Assembly: GCA_958296125.1 (NCBI GenBank)
Contig: OY282444.1
Span: forward strand, 4,435,623 to 4,499,622
DNA length: 64,000 nucleotides
Direction of reading: 5' to 3'
Origin: an uncultured Poribacteria bacterium
GTDB lineage: Bacteria; Poribacteria; WGA-4E; PCPOR2b
The position numbers were made by a program, and so were the translations under genes. The notes below the pieces were generated by a model. It ran no database searches and was not told the DNA's origin. It saw only the letters and a program-made list of their open reading frames with translations. This document shows positions 35,689 to 45,305 of the stretch, in pieces (the first letter of the stretch is position 1; every line of letters starts with the position of its first letter).

Positions 35689-36696
35689 TTAATCCCACGG
35701 CAGTGAAACACCAAGCCGCTCACTTACTTCACGGGCTGACTCCTGCTCCATCTCTCCGTAGTGAATGCCATGACGACGGTGCATCTCAAACCGTTCTTCC
35801 TCAATCCCGCCGGGCAGCAGGGCTCGATCATAGCCGGGCATCGGTTCGTATGTCTCCCGCACATCCCGAACCATCCGGTCGGTCTCAGCACGGAAGGAAG
35901 CTTCGGGCACAACAGCGTCCACATGGATGGCGAGCACCATACCTCCCAACCGTGCCCCACCGGGCCAACGTTCCTTAATAGCCTCATCACTAGGAAGCGT
36001 ATATCCCGTTAATCCACCGCCTAAGAGCCCTGCGACCGCAGTATAGCCCATGCTTTTGAAAAAGGCAGCCGGGATGAGGGAAAGGAGTGCGTCAAATTCA
36101 TCCCCGCGCTGATAATCTGCCATGATACAAGTCGCCGCGTCAAGCACCACAGATGGTTCATCTCCGCCGGGGATAGCGAAGCAGATGGGAGGATTGCCGA
36201 AATAGCCGAGTTGCGGTTTGGGATCGCTGCTACTAGCATTGCCCAGATCCTGATAGCCCTGAACAGAGAAGCCGATACAGCCCGCCTCCATACACATCCG
36301 TGAGTAATGTCCTGCCGAGCCGTAGTGTCCGATATGGCGCACAAGCCCCATGCCCAACCCAACCTCTTTCGCTTTGGCGATTGCCCCCTCGGTTGCCCTG
36401 ACCATCGGAAGATAGCCGAGTGTGCCATCCCCATCCAAAACAACAGCCGTCGGAGTTTCGTGGACAAGGCGGATATTGGGTTGGGGATTCATATCTCCGT
36501 TTTCAAAGCCGCTACAGTAACCATTGACCGTTCGCGTGCCGTGACTCCGCACCCCGCGAAGGTCTGAGTTGACGAGCAGGCGGCTGATCACCGCCGCGTG
36601 GTCATGTGACACCCCTGCTTTCTCAAAACAGGCGGTGCTAAAAGCGAGGAGGCGGTCCTCCTGCACATTCACAAAAGTTTCTGGGGGTCGATTCAT
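35689..36696 (-). CDS. Ldh2/malate-type NAD(P)-dependent dehydrogenase
   Basis: 335 residues, start with AAAGGA upstream. Matches the malate/L-lactate dehydrogenase (Ldh2) family, which is unrelated to classical LDH: DLRGVRSHG (active-site Arg-Ser-His-Gly, about 46-54), DGDGTLGYLPM, VRHIGHYGSAGHYS (about 119-132) and the nicotinamide-binding ICFAIPGG. Members reduce or oxidise 2-oxo acids such as malate, lactate, ureidoglycolate and 2,3-diketogulonate. The substrate is unknown; its neighbours suggest a sugar-acid pathway. It is 112 bases downstream of the UxuA-like gene, same strand. Confidence 0.85.
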   Translation of the reverse strand: MNRPPETFVNVQEDRLLAFSTACFEKAGVSHDHAAVISRLLVNSDLRGVRSHGTRTVNGYCSGFENGDMNPQPNIRLVHETPTAVVLDGDGTLGYLPMVRATEGAIAKAKEVGLGMGLVRHIGHYGSAGHYSRMCMEAGCIGFSVQGYQDLGNASSSDPKPQLGYFGNPPICFAIPGGDEPSVVLDAATCIMADYQRGDEFDALLSLIPAAFFKSMGYTAVAGLLGGGLTGYTLPSDEAIKERWPGGARLGGMVLAIHVDAVVPEASFRAETDRMVRDVRETYEPMPGYDRALLPGGIEEERFEMHRRHGIHYGEMEQESAREVSERLGVSLPWD

Positions 36697-36808
36697 TAGC
36701 TATCCTTTCTTACAATTATCAGCAAACATAATGCCATAGCATCCGTTTACAGGGACGTGATGCGTGTTATTCTTAATCTCTGCGTCAATCCGTGATCATG
36801 TTTCAGCG

Positions 36809-37774
36809 TCAAGCCTCAAGTGCTCTCAACATGGCTCTCACATAAGCCACCGCATAGGCTGAAGCTGCCCGCTGCTCCGCATCACCAATATAGTTCGGCA
36901 GATGATCAATCTGTAAACCGCCCTCAAACCCAATCTCCTTTAGGGTCTGAAGCACCTTGAACATGTTCATGTCTCCATCGTCGAGGGCAACCTCCATATA
37001 TCCGCCCGTCGGGATCGTTCCTTGCACGTTGCGGAAATGGGTGTGGAAGATTTTTCCCGCTTTTCCAAAATAACGAATATTCTCGAAGATGTCTACACCC
37101 GATTCATAGCAGGTGCCGATGCAATAGAGCAGGCCGCTGTGGTCGCTTGGCACGGCATCGAGGATGGCAGCCCACCGTTTCGGTGAAAATTCAGTCTCCG
37201 GCAGCGGCGGATCCGATGGGTGGATAATGAGTTTTACACCGAACTTTTCAGCGAGTGGAACAAGCCGTTGATACATCTGTATACAACGTTCCCAATGCTG
37301 CTCAACAGAGAACGGTTCGAGCGGTTTCTCGGCGATACTCCGTTTCATCAACTCGATATCAAATCCACCGAACGTATAATCGCCCCGGAGGGGTTTGCTA
37401 TATCCGCCCCGGTATCCCGGATTCGCATCTCGGTGTTCCGGCGTTTGTGCCAGATGCACAGGCATTGACATAAAGGGGATTCCGACTTGACCAAAAATCT
37501 CCAGTGATTTACATAGATTGTTCAGTTCCACCTCGCCGCCCGGTTTGCCCGTCAGAAATTTCTGCGGCTCGGCGGGTGCAACACGATAGATGTCAAGTCC
37601 AGCGGCATTAACCCTCTCTTTTAACTGCGTCAGTTTTTCCAAATCTGGATAGCCCTGTTCTACCAATCCAGGGATGCTCTCGGCGTTATGAATGTCAAAT
37701 CCGTCGGCACCAATCTGTGCGGCAAACTGGATATAATCGTCCGAAAGGTCACGTTGTCTCATTAAGACTTTCAT
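36809..37774 (-). CDS. UxuA-like mannonate dehydratase / sugar isomerase TIM-barrel protein
   Basis: 321 residues, start with AGGAGG upstream. A xylose-isomerase-like barrel. The segments LIIHPSDPPLPE (about 178-189), YCIGTCYESGVDIF (about 217-230), IFHTHFRNVQG (His and Arg ligands, about 241-251) and LDDGDMNMFKVLQTLKEIGFEG closely resemble mannonate dehydratase (UxuA), which converts D-mannonate to 2-keto-3-deoxygluconate using a metal ion. It is slightly short for UxuA (usually 350-400), so a related epimerase is possible. With the Ldh2 and Gfo/Idh/MocA genes it would fit uronate breakdown. Confidence 0.75.
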   Translation of the reverse strand: MKVLMRQRDLSDDYIQFAAQIGADGFDIHNAESIPGLVEQGYPDLEKLTQLKERVNAAGLDIYRVAPAEPQKFLTGKPGGEVELNNLCKSLEIFGQVGIPFMSMPVHLAQTPEHRDANPGYRGGYSKPLRGDYTFGGFDIELMKRSIAEKPLEPFSVEQHWERCIQMYQRLVPLAEKFGVKLIIHPSDPPLPETEFSPKRWAAILDAVPSDHSGLLYCIGTCYESGVDIFENIRYFGKAGKIFHTHFRNVQGTIPTGGYMEVALDDGDMNMFKVLQTLKEIGFEGGLQIDHLPNYIGDAEQRAASAYAVAYVRAMLRALEA

Positions 37775-37851
37775 AGATCTCGCCTCCTCCTAAGAGAGAA
37801 TAGCAGAATTCGTTAGGGAGAACAATTCAAAAGCATCTCGCTAATTAATGG

Positions 37852-37880
37852 TTGATTTTTCTTTTCATATCAAATATACT
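37852..37880 (+). promoter_or_regulatory. promoter of the secreted 204-residue protein
   Basis: TTGATT (37852-37857), 17-base spacer, TATACT (37875-37880), 74 bases before the start codon at 37954, in the divergent gap after the UxuA-like gene. Confidence 0.5.
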
Positions 37881-37953
37881 GTTTATCAGAAACAGAAGGG
37901 CAGCCGGTCGCAGCGTAGAAGAGTCCGCCTGCCCAAATCCTAAGGAGGATAGA

Positions 37954-38568
37954 ATGAAACTGAAGATGTCGTTCCAACTGGCACTTGCTGCTGGAATATG
38001 CTGCTTGGCATGGGCAGTTCAGAGCCAAGAAAGCAAAGATCAGCAAGTCCAACCGATGTATGGTGGGTTCCTTATAGACGGTTACGATTTTAAGAACGGT
38101 CAGAGCCCCAAGGGGACTATCGTATATGATGGAGCAGCAAACGAATTTCGGGGCACCTATAAAGGGTTAAAGATGCCCAGGGGCCGCCGTGCAATTTTCG
38201 CGTGGCTGCACGATACAGTGAATCAGAAAACCGAATATCTGGGCCCAGTCGGTTGGCTAAAAGTGGATACCGGTGGAAAAAAGAAGGGGACATTCCAAAT
38301 CAAGGTTCCCGATAAGTTCAAAGGTGGGAACTTTGGTAGTTATGAAATCATCGGGTTTACTGCGGAGAAAACATCATCCTTGAAAAATGGAACGCAGGTC
38401 GTGGAGATCCCAAAAGAGCCTTCCGGCAGCGATATTCTTGCCAAACTAAAACCCGCCTTTTATCTATATGCTGCGCTTCCTGGAGCAGACACAGAATTGG
38501 GCTATTGTGGTCATGGACTCGATTTCTTTTTTGCTAAAGACCTAGAGAAGCAACTTTGCTACGATTGA
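37954..38568 (+). CDS. secreted protein of unknown function
   Basis: 204 residues from ATG 37954 with a strong AAGGAGG eight bases upstream; an in-frame extension upstream lacks such a site. Signal peptide KMSFQLALAAGICCLAWAVQS (cleavage near residue 26). The mature part has alternating beta-like segments with many Gly and Lys (GTYKGLKMPRGRRAIFAWLHD, KKKGTFQIKVPDKFKGGNF), consistent with a small extracytoplasmic beta-sandwich. I recognise no motif. Four Cys in total, two in the signal, two near the C-terminus (GYCGHG, QLCYD) that could form a disulfide. Confidence 0.7.
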   Translation: MKLKMSFQLALAAGICCLAWAVQSQESKDQQVQPMYGGFLIDGYDFKNGQSPKGTIVYDGAANEFRGTYKGLKMPRGRRAIFAWLHDTVNQKTEYLGPVGWLKVDTGGKKKGTFQIKVPDKFKGGNFGSYEIIGFTAEKTSSLKNGTQVVEIPKEPSGSDILAKLKPAFYLYAALPGADTELGYCGHGLDFFFAKDLEKQLCYD

Positions 38569-38670
38569 CTGTGCGGTCAAAAATATTCGGCCTGTAAGGC
38601 CGCTGGAATGAATGCCCACTAGTGAATCGCAGCAAAAATTTTTCGCTCATGTTAAGAAATCGTGTAGTGG

Positions 38671-38712
38671 TTTTCACGTTTTTTGCGTTTCGCACTCTCT
38701 TTTGACATGAGC
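38671..38712 (+). repeat. dispersed repeat, copy 2
   Basis: TTCACGTTTTTTGCGTTTCGCA then CTCTCTTTTGACATGAG, related to the copies at 35601-35670 and 43931-43980. Confidence 0.5.
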
Positions 38713-38741
38713 TAAGTTTTTAATCCCTAGTCTAAAGTTAT

Positions 38742-39362
38742 CTACTGCATCGGCGAAAAAGGTGCGGGCAGCAGGATCTTGCTCTCCTGTGTAACAGGCC
38801 TAACAGAACCTTTGGGGGGCCAAACGCCCTGCTCCCGCGTCTCCGCCCGTATCCGCAAACGCTCCTCAAAACTCTTATACGCCCATAGATGGATAAAGTT
38901 GTTGAGCCCACCGAATTCTGAGTACCAGCAGCCCACCATCGGTGAGAACTTTTGGCGATCGGCAATGGCCGCCCCCCACGCCTCTAGTACCTGTGGCATC
39001 CCCTCCGCAGGATAGGTGTATATCCGCATCTCATATATGGGACCAATGTCTCTTTCGATCAAGGGTGTCATAAATGGGGCTGGCAGAAAAATCTCAGATA
39101 CCATTGACACAATGAGATCGCTTGTATCGGGGGGCCATATCGGATTCGGGCCCGCTTCTGCAGCGCGCCGGATTTCAACCCGCTGTTCGAGACTTTCATA
39201 GGGCCAAATAGCAACCATCTGATTCAACGGGCCCGCTTCAGTGTACCAGTGCCCACCGAGTTTCGATAATTCTCGGCGCGCCGGCAGCTTCTCACCCAAG
39301 CGTTCCCAGTATTCCTGAAGTTGGCCTACTTTCAGGTTGTAGGTTCGTATTTCATAGATCAT
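38742..39362 (-). CDS. double NIPSNAP-domain protein
   Basis: 206 residues from ATG 39362, GAGGAG eight bases upstream. Two tandem NIPSNAP/Dabb-like ferredoxin-fold repeats: the first begins MIYEIRTYNLKVGQ, the second at about residue 108 with IYEMRIYTYPAEG, each followed by GxWYxExGxLNxxxxxWxYxSxExR. The family is common in environmental bacteria; its biochemical role is unknown, though related ferredoxin-like folds include monooxygenases. It faces the AttH-like gene divergently. Confidence 0.85.
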   Translation of the reverse strand: MIYEIRTYNLKVGQLQEYWERLGEKLPARRELSKLGGHWYTEAGPLNQMVAIWPYESLEQRVEIRRAAEAGPNPIWPPDTSDLIVSMVSEIFLPAPFMTPLIERDIGPIYEMRIYTYPAEGMPQVLEAWGAAIADRQKFSPMVGCWYSEFGGLNNFIHLWAYKSFEERLRIRAETREQGVWPPKGSVRPVTQESKILLPAPFSPMQ

Positions 39363-39575
39363 GATTTTACTCCTCACTAGTCGAGTGGCGATGTATCGAG
39401 CATTCTCGGCGTTTCTCCCCGATTCGATTGGGTGAAACGTCGGAATTTGTTTGTGGATGAAGGCTTCCGAAAGTTTAGAATCTGAGGAAGACCGATAATG
39501 TATCTAACATGCGTATATTACATCAGTTGAGCAGTTTTTGTAAACACAAAAATCTCTGAGGGTTCGCGAGAATTG

Positions 39576-40760
39576 ATGACACGACCGACTCAATTTACGT
39601 CCGTCATACCGCGCTTCATTTTTCATATATGGACTGTAATTCTGGGGGTGATTGGAAGTGCTGATTTTGCGGAGGCACAGCGAAATTCTGCCGGTGTCAG
39701 TGATATGTTGAGCAGCGAAACCGATGCAGGATTTGCTCGCGCGCTTGAGCCAATGGCACTTCAGTTCCCACGCGATCATGGGGCGCACCCGGACTATCAA
39801 ATCGAGTGGTGGTATTATACCGGCAACTTGCATACCGATGATGGGAAGGCTTTCGGTTATCAGTTAACCTTCTTCCGCTTTGCGCTGACACCTCAAATGC
39901 CAGAGCGGGCTTCACATTTCACCACGAACCAGGTTTACATGGGACATTTTGCCGTTACGGACGCAGCAAACGGCGAGTATTTCTGCTTTGAGCGCAGGAG
40001 TCGGGGGGCAGGTGGATTGGCAGGGGCAACAGGGCATCCAATCTACCAAGTCTGGTTGGAGGATTGGTCCGCCACCGAAGCAGTGCCGGGCGTGATACGT
40101 CTGCATGTTGCCTCAACTTCCGATCTTATTGAGGCAGAACCGCAGATTAGGTTATCACTCAACTTGCGACAGACGCGTCCACCGATACTGCACGGAGACC
40201 GCGGTTTGAGTCAAAAGGGACCCGAATCGGGCAATGCGACCTATTACTATAGTCTTGTTGGGTTGGAAACCACCGGCGAGGTCACAATCAACGGCAAAAC
40301 GACAACTGTTAGTGGGATCAGTTGGATGGACCATGAGTTCGGCACCAGTTTCCTCGGCGAGGGATTCGTAGGTTGGGATTGGTTCAGCTTACAGTTGGAA
40401 AATGGCACGACACTGATGTTATACTGCCTGCGCCGATCAGATCAGGCATGCGACCCGCAAACGTTTGAAGGCACTTTGGTATATCCCGATGGGCGGCAGC
40501 TGCGTGTTAGGAAGACAGATTTCACATTAACCCCTACCCGTCAGTGGACAAGTCAGGAAAGCGGTGCCACCTATCCCTCCGGCTGGCAAATAACCTTTTC
40601 AGAATTAAAGATTGCTCTTCAGATCGAACCGCTCATCCCAAACCAAGAGTTCCGCGCGAGTTTCACCTATTGGGAAGGTGCCGTGCGGGTGCGTGGGCAG
40701 ATGGACGGGGCAGCAGTCAGCGGTCGCGGGTATGTTGAATTGACCGGCTATGAGATTTAG
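39576..40760 (+). CDS. AttH/CrtC-like lipocalin-family protein
   Basis: 394 residues from ATG 39576 (a TTG lies one codon earlier). Signal peptide or anchor [21 protein letters not shown]. The core starts [23 protein letters not shown], the hallmark of the AttH / carotenoid 1,2-hydratase-like family, with [21 protein letters not shown] (about 251-260) and [22 protein letters not shown]. These are tandem lipocalin-like beta-barrels, periplasmic or secreted, linked in some bacteria to lipid or carotenoid hydration. The substrate here is unknown. Confidence 0.85.
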   Translation: MTRPTQFTSVIPRFIFHIWTVILGVIGSADFAEAQRNSAGVSDMLSSETDAGFARALEPMALQFPRDHGAHPDYQIEWWYYTGNLHTDDGKAFGYQLTFFRFALTPQMPERASHFTTNQVYMGHFAVTDAANGEYFCFERRSRGAGGLAGATGHPIYQVWLEDWSATEAVPGVIRLHVASTSDLIEAEPQIRLSLNLRQTRPPILHGDRGLSQKGPESGNATYYYSLVGLETTGEVTINGKTTTVSGISWMDHEFGTSFLGEGFVGWDWFSLQLENGTTLMLYCLRRSDQACDPQTFEGTLVYPDGRQLRVRKTDFTLTPTRQWTSQESGATYPSGWQITFSELKIALQIEPLIPNQEFRASFTYWEGAVRVRGQMDGAAVSGRGYVELTGYEI

Positions 40761-40778
40761 ATGGTAACTTGCATTATT

Positions 40779-41876
40779 CTAGAGCTGATAGAATGCACGC
40801 GCGTTCTCTGCCATGATTTTCCGCTTCAAACCCGGAGCGAGATTTGTCGGAAGGGTATGATCCGGAGAATCAAAGTCCCAATGGGGATAGTCCGTGGCAA
40901 ACATCAGCTTTTCATCCGCGTTGATATGCTCAAGCAACTGTTGAAAATATTCCGGCTTGGGCGGTTCCTCGATCGGCTGTGTAGTCATCCAGAAATGCTC
41001 ACGGATGTACTCAGAAGGTAACCGTTTGAGGTAAGGCACTTCAGCGCGCAGCTTCTTCCACGCACGGTCGAGCCGCCACATCAGCGGCGGGAGCCACGCA
41101 AAGCCGCCCTCAATTAAACCCACCTTGAGCGTGGGAAAGTGCTCAAAAACACCCTCACACACTAGACTGGTCACCTGTGTCTGAAACGCCTGCGTCATGC
41201 CAGCGTGGTCCTCGATGTAGTGAGAGGGCCTGCCAACAGCGGTAATTGGGCCCACGCCAACGCCGGTGAAATGAATCCCAATCGGCAGGTCATGACGCAC
41301 CGCAGCCTCATACATCTGCCAGTATTTACGTCGTCCCAACGGTTCCATTGTGCGGGCGAGAAGTAACACTTGGACAAATCTCGGATCTTTGGCAAGTCGA
41401 TCAATCTCCTGTGATGCCAACGCGCCATCATCACAGGCGACTATCATCGATGCCCGCAGTCTGGGTTCTGGATCAAGCCACTCATCGATCTGCCAATCGT
41501 TGACCGCCCGTGCGAATGCCGCAGCATACTCCAGATTGGGCATCTCGCAGACGGGTGTCAAACAGTTCAGGATGCCATATTCAATGTCCCACAAATCAAG
41601 CAACTGTTCCCGCAGGAAGTTTAGATCTGAGCCCGGCCGCTGACCGGAGGGGGTCCAAGCGTCGTAACGCGCACCGTAGGGCATACCGCGCGGGATATAC
41701 GCCCCGATGCGATCAGGGGCTCCCAACATCTGATGGTGCCGTCGCCAACGCTCAGAGAGATACGGATACAACACCGTCTCTGAAGACAGGGTGTTATGCA
41801 CATCACAGTCGATAACCGGCAATTTCCGCCGTTTTCGTTTCTTCTCGTCACGCTTAAATGTTTTCGTTTCTTCCAT
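40779..41876 (-). CDS. amidohydrolase 2 family protein (metal-dependent)
   Basis: 365 residues, start with AAAGGAG upstream. After a basic head (KRDEKKRKRRK) comes PVIDCDVHNTL with the metal-binding Asp-X-His. IGIHFTGVG (about 200) carries a further His ligand, and LMFATDYPHWDFDSPD (about 320-335) the final Asp. This is the ACMS-decarboxylase-like amidohydrolase 2 group, TIM-barrel enzymes that hydrolyse lactones or amides or decarboxylate aromatic and sugar acids. It begins 15 bases after the end of Gfo/Idh/MocA gene 4, so the two form an operon. Confidence 0.85.
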   Translation of the reverse strand: MEETKTFKRDEKKRKRRKLPVIDCDVHNTLSSETVLYPYLSERWRRHHQMLGAPDRIGAYIPRGMPYGARYDAWTPSGQRPGSDLNFLREQLLDLWDIEYGILNCLTPVCEMPNLEYAAAFARAVNDWQIDEWLDPEPRLRASMIVACDDGALASQEIDRLAKDPRFVQVLLLARTMEPLGRRKYWQMYEAAVRHDLPIGIHFTGVGVGPITAVGRPSHYIEDHAGMTQAFQTQVTSLVCEGVFEHFPTLKVGLIEGGFAWLPPLMWRLDRAWKKLRAEVPYLKRLPSEYIREHFWMTTQPIEEPPKPEYFQQLLEHINADEKLMFATDYPHWDFDSPDHTLPTNLAPGLKRKIMAENARAFYQL

Positions 41877-41891
41877 CTTTATGCACTCCTT

Positions 41892-42911
41892 TTACATCTC
41901 AACGGCTTTTCCCGTCGCCGCTGATTCAAAAACGGCATCAATAGTTCGCATTTGGTTGATGCTGTTCTCCGGCGGTATCCGATGCGGTTGCCCCGTTTCG
42001 AGGCAGTCGCATAGGTGAGCGAGTTGATTCGTGAATTGATGGAGCGGTTCAAAGTTGATAAGCTCTGTTCCATCAGGGGTCCGGTGTTCTAAATCCACAG
42101 ACCGATTTTCATTGTTCCAAGCGATTTCTATTCGGAGCATTCCCGCACTTCCACAGATTTCAACGTATTGCGCGCTCGCTGTATTGAATCCAACAGAAAT
42201 CTGTGCCGTAGGGCCGCCCGGAAAGACGAGCAGTATGTACATAGCATCATCAACCTCTAAGCCCGGCTGTGAGGACGCAAAAACCCGCACCGGATCCGCG
42301 CCAAAGATAAAACGCGCATGATGGATGCAGTAACAGGCGAGGTCATAGACGCTACCGCCGCCTTTTGCTTTGTTGAATCGCCAGTTGTCCTCCGGTTTCC
42401 GCGTTTCAGGACCGGCACCGCTACCGCCCGAACAGAAGGTGCTGCGAAGTGTCAGCACATCGCCGATTGCACCCGAATCCGCCAATTCCTTCGCTTTGAG
42501 GTGCATCGGATGATGGCGGAATTTGAAGGCTTCCGCGAGCAGGATACCGTTCTCTTTCGCCGCAGCGACCAGCTGCTCTGCTTCGGCCGCGTTATTGGTG
42601 AACGGTTTTTCGCACAGGATGGCTCGCACTTTTCGTGACTTGGCAATCTGCATCCCTGTCTCGGCGTGGTATGCCCCCCAGTTACAGATGATGGCGATAT
42701 CCAAGTTTTCAGCTTCGAGCATCTCGTCCAGCTTGAGGTATCGGTTAGGCACGCCAAACTGGTCACCATAACGATCGAGTGCCTCTTGCGAAACGTCGCA
42801 GATGGCAGAAAGGTCGGCACCGTCAAGGGCTTGGCAAGCAGTGCCGTGCGCCCGTGCAATGCCGCCGCTCCCAACGAGCCCCACGCGGTAAGTCTTTGAA
42901 TAATCTGACAT
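41892..42911 (-). CDS. Gfo/Idh/MocA-family oxidoreductase 4
   Basis: 339 residues, start with GAGG upstream. RVGLVGSGGIARAHGTAC forms the dinucleotide-binding loop; CEKPFTNNA (about 100-108) holds the family Lys; GGSVYDLACYCIHHARFIFG (about 185-204) is the conserved Asp/His region. NAD(P)-dependent oxidation of a polyol or sugar is expected. Followed after 15 bases by the amidohydrolase gene, suggesting a short pathway such as oxidation to a lactone and its hydrolysis (inference). Confidence 0.87.
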   Translation of the reverse strand: MSDYSKTYRVGLVGSGGIARAHGTACQALDGADLSAICDVSQEALDRYGDQFGVPNRYLKLDEMLEAENLDIAIICNWGAYHAETGMQIAKSRKVRAILCEKPFTNNAAEAEQLVAAAKENGILLAEAFKFRHHPMHLKAKELADSGAIGDVLTLRSTFCSGGSGAGPETRKPEDNWRFNKAKGGGSVYDLACYCIHHARFIFGADPVRVFASSQPGLEVDDAMYILLVFPGGPTAQISVGFNTASAQYVEICGSAGMLRIEIAWNNENRSVDLEHRTPDGTELINFEPLHQFTNQLAHLCDCLETGQPHRIPPENSINQMRTIDAVFESAATGKAVEM

Positions 42912-42975
42912 AATTACACCTCAGTATGTTATTTCTGTATGTATGCAAGTAATGGCACAATGTTGGAGTGAGCGG

Positions 42976-43851
42976 TCATTTGGAATCATGTGCTTCCACC
43001 TTTTCAAACTTTTCCTCCATCGATTTCCGAGTCAAAATGATCATATCGTAGGAGCGGTATGAGCCCTGTGTGACAGAGGTTGTCTCAGAGAGCAGGATAT
43101 CTTCAATACCATCGTCATTAAAGTCAGCGCGTGCCATCTCTGTCAAACGTTGTATCAGCCCATCTTGTTCGCACCTTAACCAGTTTTGACCCCTGCCTAT
43201 TACCTTGAGCAGGCCCTTCTCCACCTGATTTTGATACGTTACGTTCTCAATGTTATACCCATACGTCTGCTCATAGTCGCTCAGCACAGGAAACACCGAA
43301 AGCGGAAGCAATTCTAGATCGAATATTCCCTCTTTGTGGGTTGGGATGAAGCTTTGTTGTGGAATCATTGCTATCTCAAGTAAGTTGAGGGTTCCACATG
43401 GATACTTGAACCATGATGCCATTGCGATGTCGTAACCTGAGTAGGGGGAGTAGCCACCCTCAAGTGCAGCATCATACTCTTTGCACGTACGCACATGAAC
43501 TTTTTCGTTTTTGTCGTTCGTTAGTGTTACTCCATCAGCTACGTTGCCCCCCGTATGAATCGGTCGATCTCGAAGAGCTTCAATATCAGCTTTGGTGATG
43601 GACCTCACTTCAGTGCCATCAGCGAACTCTATACCCTCAACCAGTTCAAAGGTAAGGTCTCTCGACTTCACGGAGGTCGCCCTTACGGGTGCCGGAGGCT
43701 TTTCGGTTACAACTTCCTTACTGTTCGGAGTCGTTGCAGTTTCCTGCGATGACGACTTACTAGGTTTCTCACAAGCTAGAGCAAAAAACATACAAAACAC
43801 TATGAACAAGCAACCAATTCCCATACATAAGCATTTCTGTTTAAATCCCAT
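42976..43851 (-). CDS. lipoprotein of unknown function with an FG-GAP-like C-terminus
   Basis: 291 residues. Signal with lipobox FALAC (Cys about 27), then a Ser/Thr/Pro-rich linker (about 30-58). The mature domain includes CKEYDAALEGGYSPYSGYDIAMASWFKYPCGTLN with two Cys, and near the end ADFNDDGIEDILLSETT, an FG-GAP/calcium-loop-like segment. No enzymatic motif is recognised. No clear ribosome-binding site at the chosen ATG. Probably located in the envelope. Confidence 0.68.
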   Translation of the reverse strand: MGFKQKCLCMGIGCLFIVFCMFFALACEKPSKSSSQETATTPNSKEVVTEKPPAPVRATSVKSRDLTFELVEGIEFADGTEVRSITKADIEALRDRPIHTGGNVADGVTLTNDKNEKVHVRTCKEYDAALEGGYSPYSGYDIAMASWFKYPCGTLNLLEIAMIPQQSFIPTHKEGIFDLELLPLSVFPVLSDYEQTYGYNIENVTYQNQVEKGLLKVIGRGQNWLRCEQDGLIQRLTEMARADFNDDGIEDILLSETTSVTQGSYRSYDMIILTRKSMEEKFEKVEAHDSK

Positions 43852-43930
43852 GATATGACTACTTTTTCGTCTACGGTTTATGAGCCCCGTAGGTCAGGCT
43901 TCCTAGCTCGACTGCACCAATGAACAAATT

Positions 43931-43980
43931 GTTTTCATGTTTCACGCACTTCGCATTTTGCACTTTCTTTTGACATGAAA
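43931..43980 (+). repeat. dispersed repeat, copy 3
   Basis: TTTCACGCACTTCGCATT then TTGCACTTTCTTTTGACATGA, the best-conserved copy of the family found also at 35601-35670 (opposite strand) and 38671-38712. Confidence 0.5.
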
Positions 43981-44053
43981 GAATGGTTTTCCAGTATGAG
44001 TCTGCACAAATAATGTTTTTTTCCAGTTTAGGCGATAACTAGGGTTAAGCGCG

Positions 44054-45265
44054 TTACGCCGCCAAAATCCGATCGTATACGCGCATCCGTTCGCCTTCTG
44101 TCTCTTCTGGATCGACCAGCTTGAGCCACACTGCCTGATCTTTTCGCTCGCCGCTGAGTTGGTGAACGGCACCTGCCTGATCCGGATGCGGACCGTTCCA
44201 GATAACTTCCCCATCTTGCAGATAGATAAACGAACCGGCGTGACGGCTTACTAACCGCTCTTGATTATCCCGATAAAACAACGCCTGCTGGCACGCGGTT
44301 TGACGCAGCCTAGCGATTTTTTCACTGGGATCCATCTCTTCTGAGTCAAACTCGGCGAGAGGCGGCTGTAGCCCTCCCATGTCAAAGTCAATATCTTCCA
44401 GATTCACGGTCCCAAAGCCGTGTTCCGCAGCCACTGCGATCGGGCTTCGATCGCGACGGTAAGGCGGAAAGGGCCAATCAAGGCGGGGGTCGGTGCCCAT
44501 CAGGTACGTACCACAGGCATCCGTAGCAATCACATGGTCACCGGCAATCAGTGCATCGCAGATACGCCCTTCTCCCCCCCACTCCCGTCTCGCTTGTCCT
44601 GTCAAACCGTCGATGATGTTGAGACAAGGCTGGGTGATTAGACCAAGATCGGGCAAGACGTACGAAAGCCGAATAACATGGTGAAAGTAGGTTCTCACGC
44701 GACCGTGAGGCGGTATCGGCGGTAAACCAAAAAGGTTTTTGAGACACAGCGTGATGCCCATAAAGGCGTGGTTTTTCATCTTAGCAATGGAGACAAAAGC
44801 ATCCGCTTCACCAATGGAGGCAGAGAGTTGGTATTCAGAGAACATCACACCGCCCCCCGGAACCTTATACTGCACAAAAGGTGGATCACCCGCTTCAATA
44901 TAAGAGATGTCGAACTCCTCAAAGATTGGGCGCATATTAAAATCGTCGCCGGGACGCTGACCCGCTGGTGCGGTGCTGGTATCAAGCGCGAAGATATGTG
45001 CGTCGCTGCGCTCGCGCAACAAACGGAGCGATGCACGGAGAACATCGTCGTCAACCAACTCCTGCCGTCGTCCTCCAATACGACGGATATTATCCGTACG
45101 CATCTGCATGTTCACCTTGATACCAATTTTGCGGGCGTTTTCAATTTTCTCCCATGAACGCGTTAGAGGAGCAGTAATTGCCTTGAGTCTTTCGTAAATC
45201 TCCTCCTGAGAGGCTTTGTGACTACAGTGGATCGCACGGACTTTGTAGGCTTTTTCTTGGGACAT
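44054..45265 (-). CDS. DUF362-domain protein
   Basis: 403 residues, start with AAAGGAG upstream. The DUF362 core is visible as IGIKVNMQM, FVSIAKMKNHAFMGITLCLKNLFGLPP (about 160-185) and LNIIDGLTGQ..GGEGRICDALIAGDHVIATDACGTYLMG. DUF362 proteins often carry iron-sulfur ferredoxin domains; none is evident here. The function of the domain is not established. It stands alone between the lipoprotein and radC genes, both on the same strand. Confidence 0.82.
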   Translation of the reverse strand: MSQEKAYKVRAIHCSHKASQEEIYERLKAITAPLTRSWEKIENARKIGIKVNMQMRTDNIRRIGGRRQELVDDDVLRASLRLLRERSDAHIFALDTSTAPAGQRPGDDFNMRPIFEEFDISYIEAGDPPFVQYKVPGGGVMFSEYQLSASIGEADAFVSIAKMKNHAFMGITLCLKNLFGLPPIPPHGRVRTYFHHVIRLSYVLPDLGLITQPCLNIIDGLTGQARREWGGEGRICDALIAGDHVIATDACGTYLMGTDPRLDWPFPPYRRDRSPIAVAAEHGFGTVNLEDIDFDMGGLQPPLAEFDSEEMDPSEKIARLRQTACQQALFYRDNQERLVSRHAGSFIYLQDGEVIWNGPHPDQAGAVHQLSGERKDQAVWLKLVDPEETEGERMRVYDRILAA

Positions 45266-45305
45266 ATTGAAATTACTCCTTTTCGGTTGTGAATTACAGA
45301 GTCAC

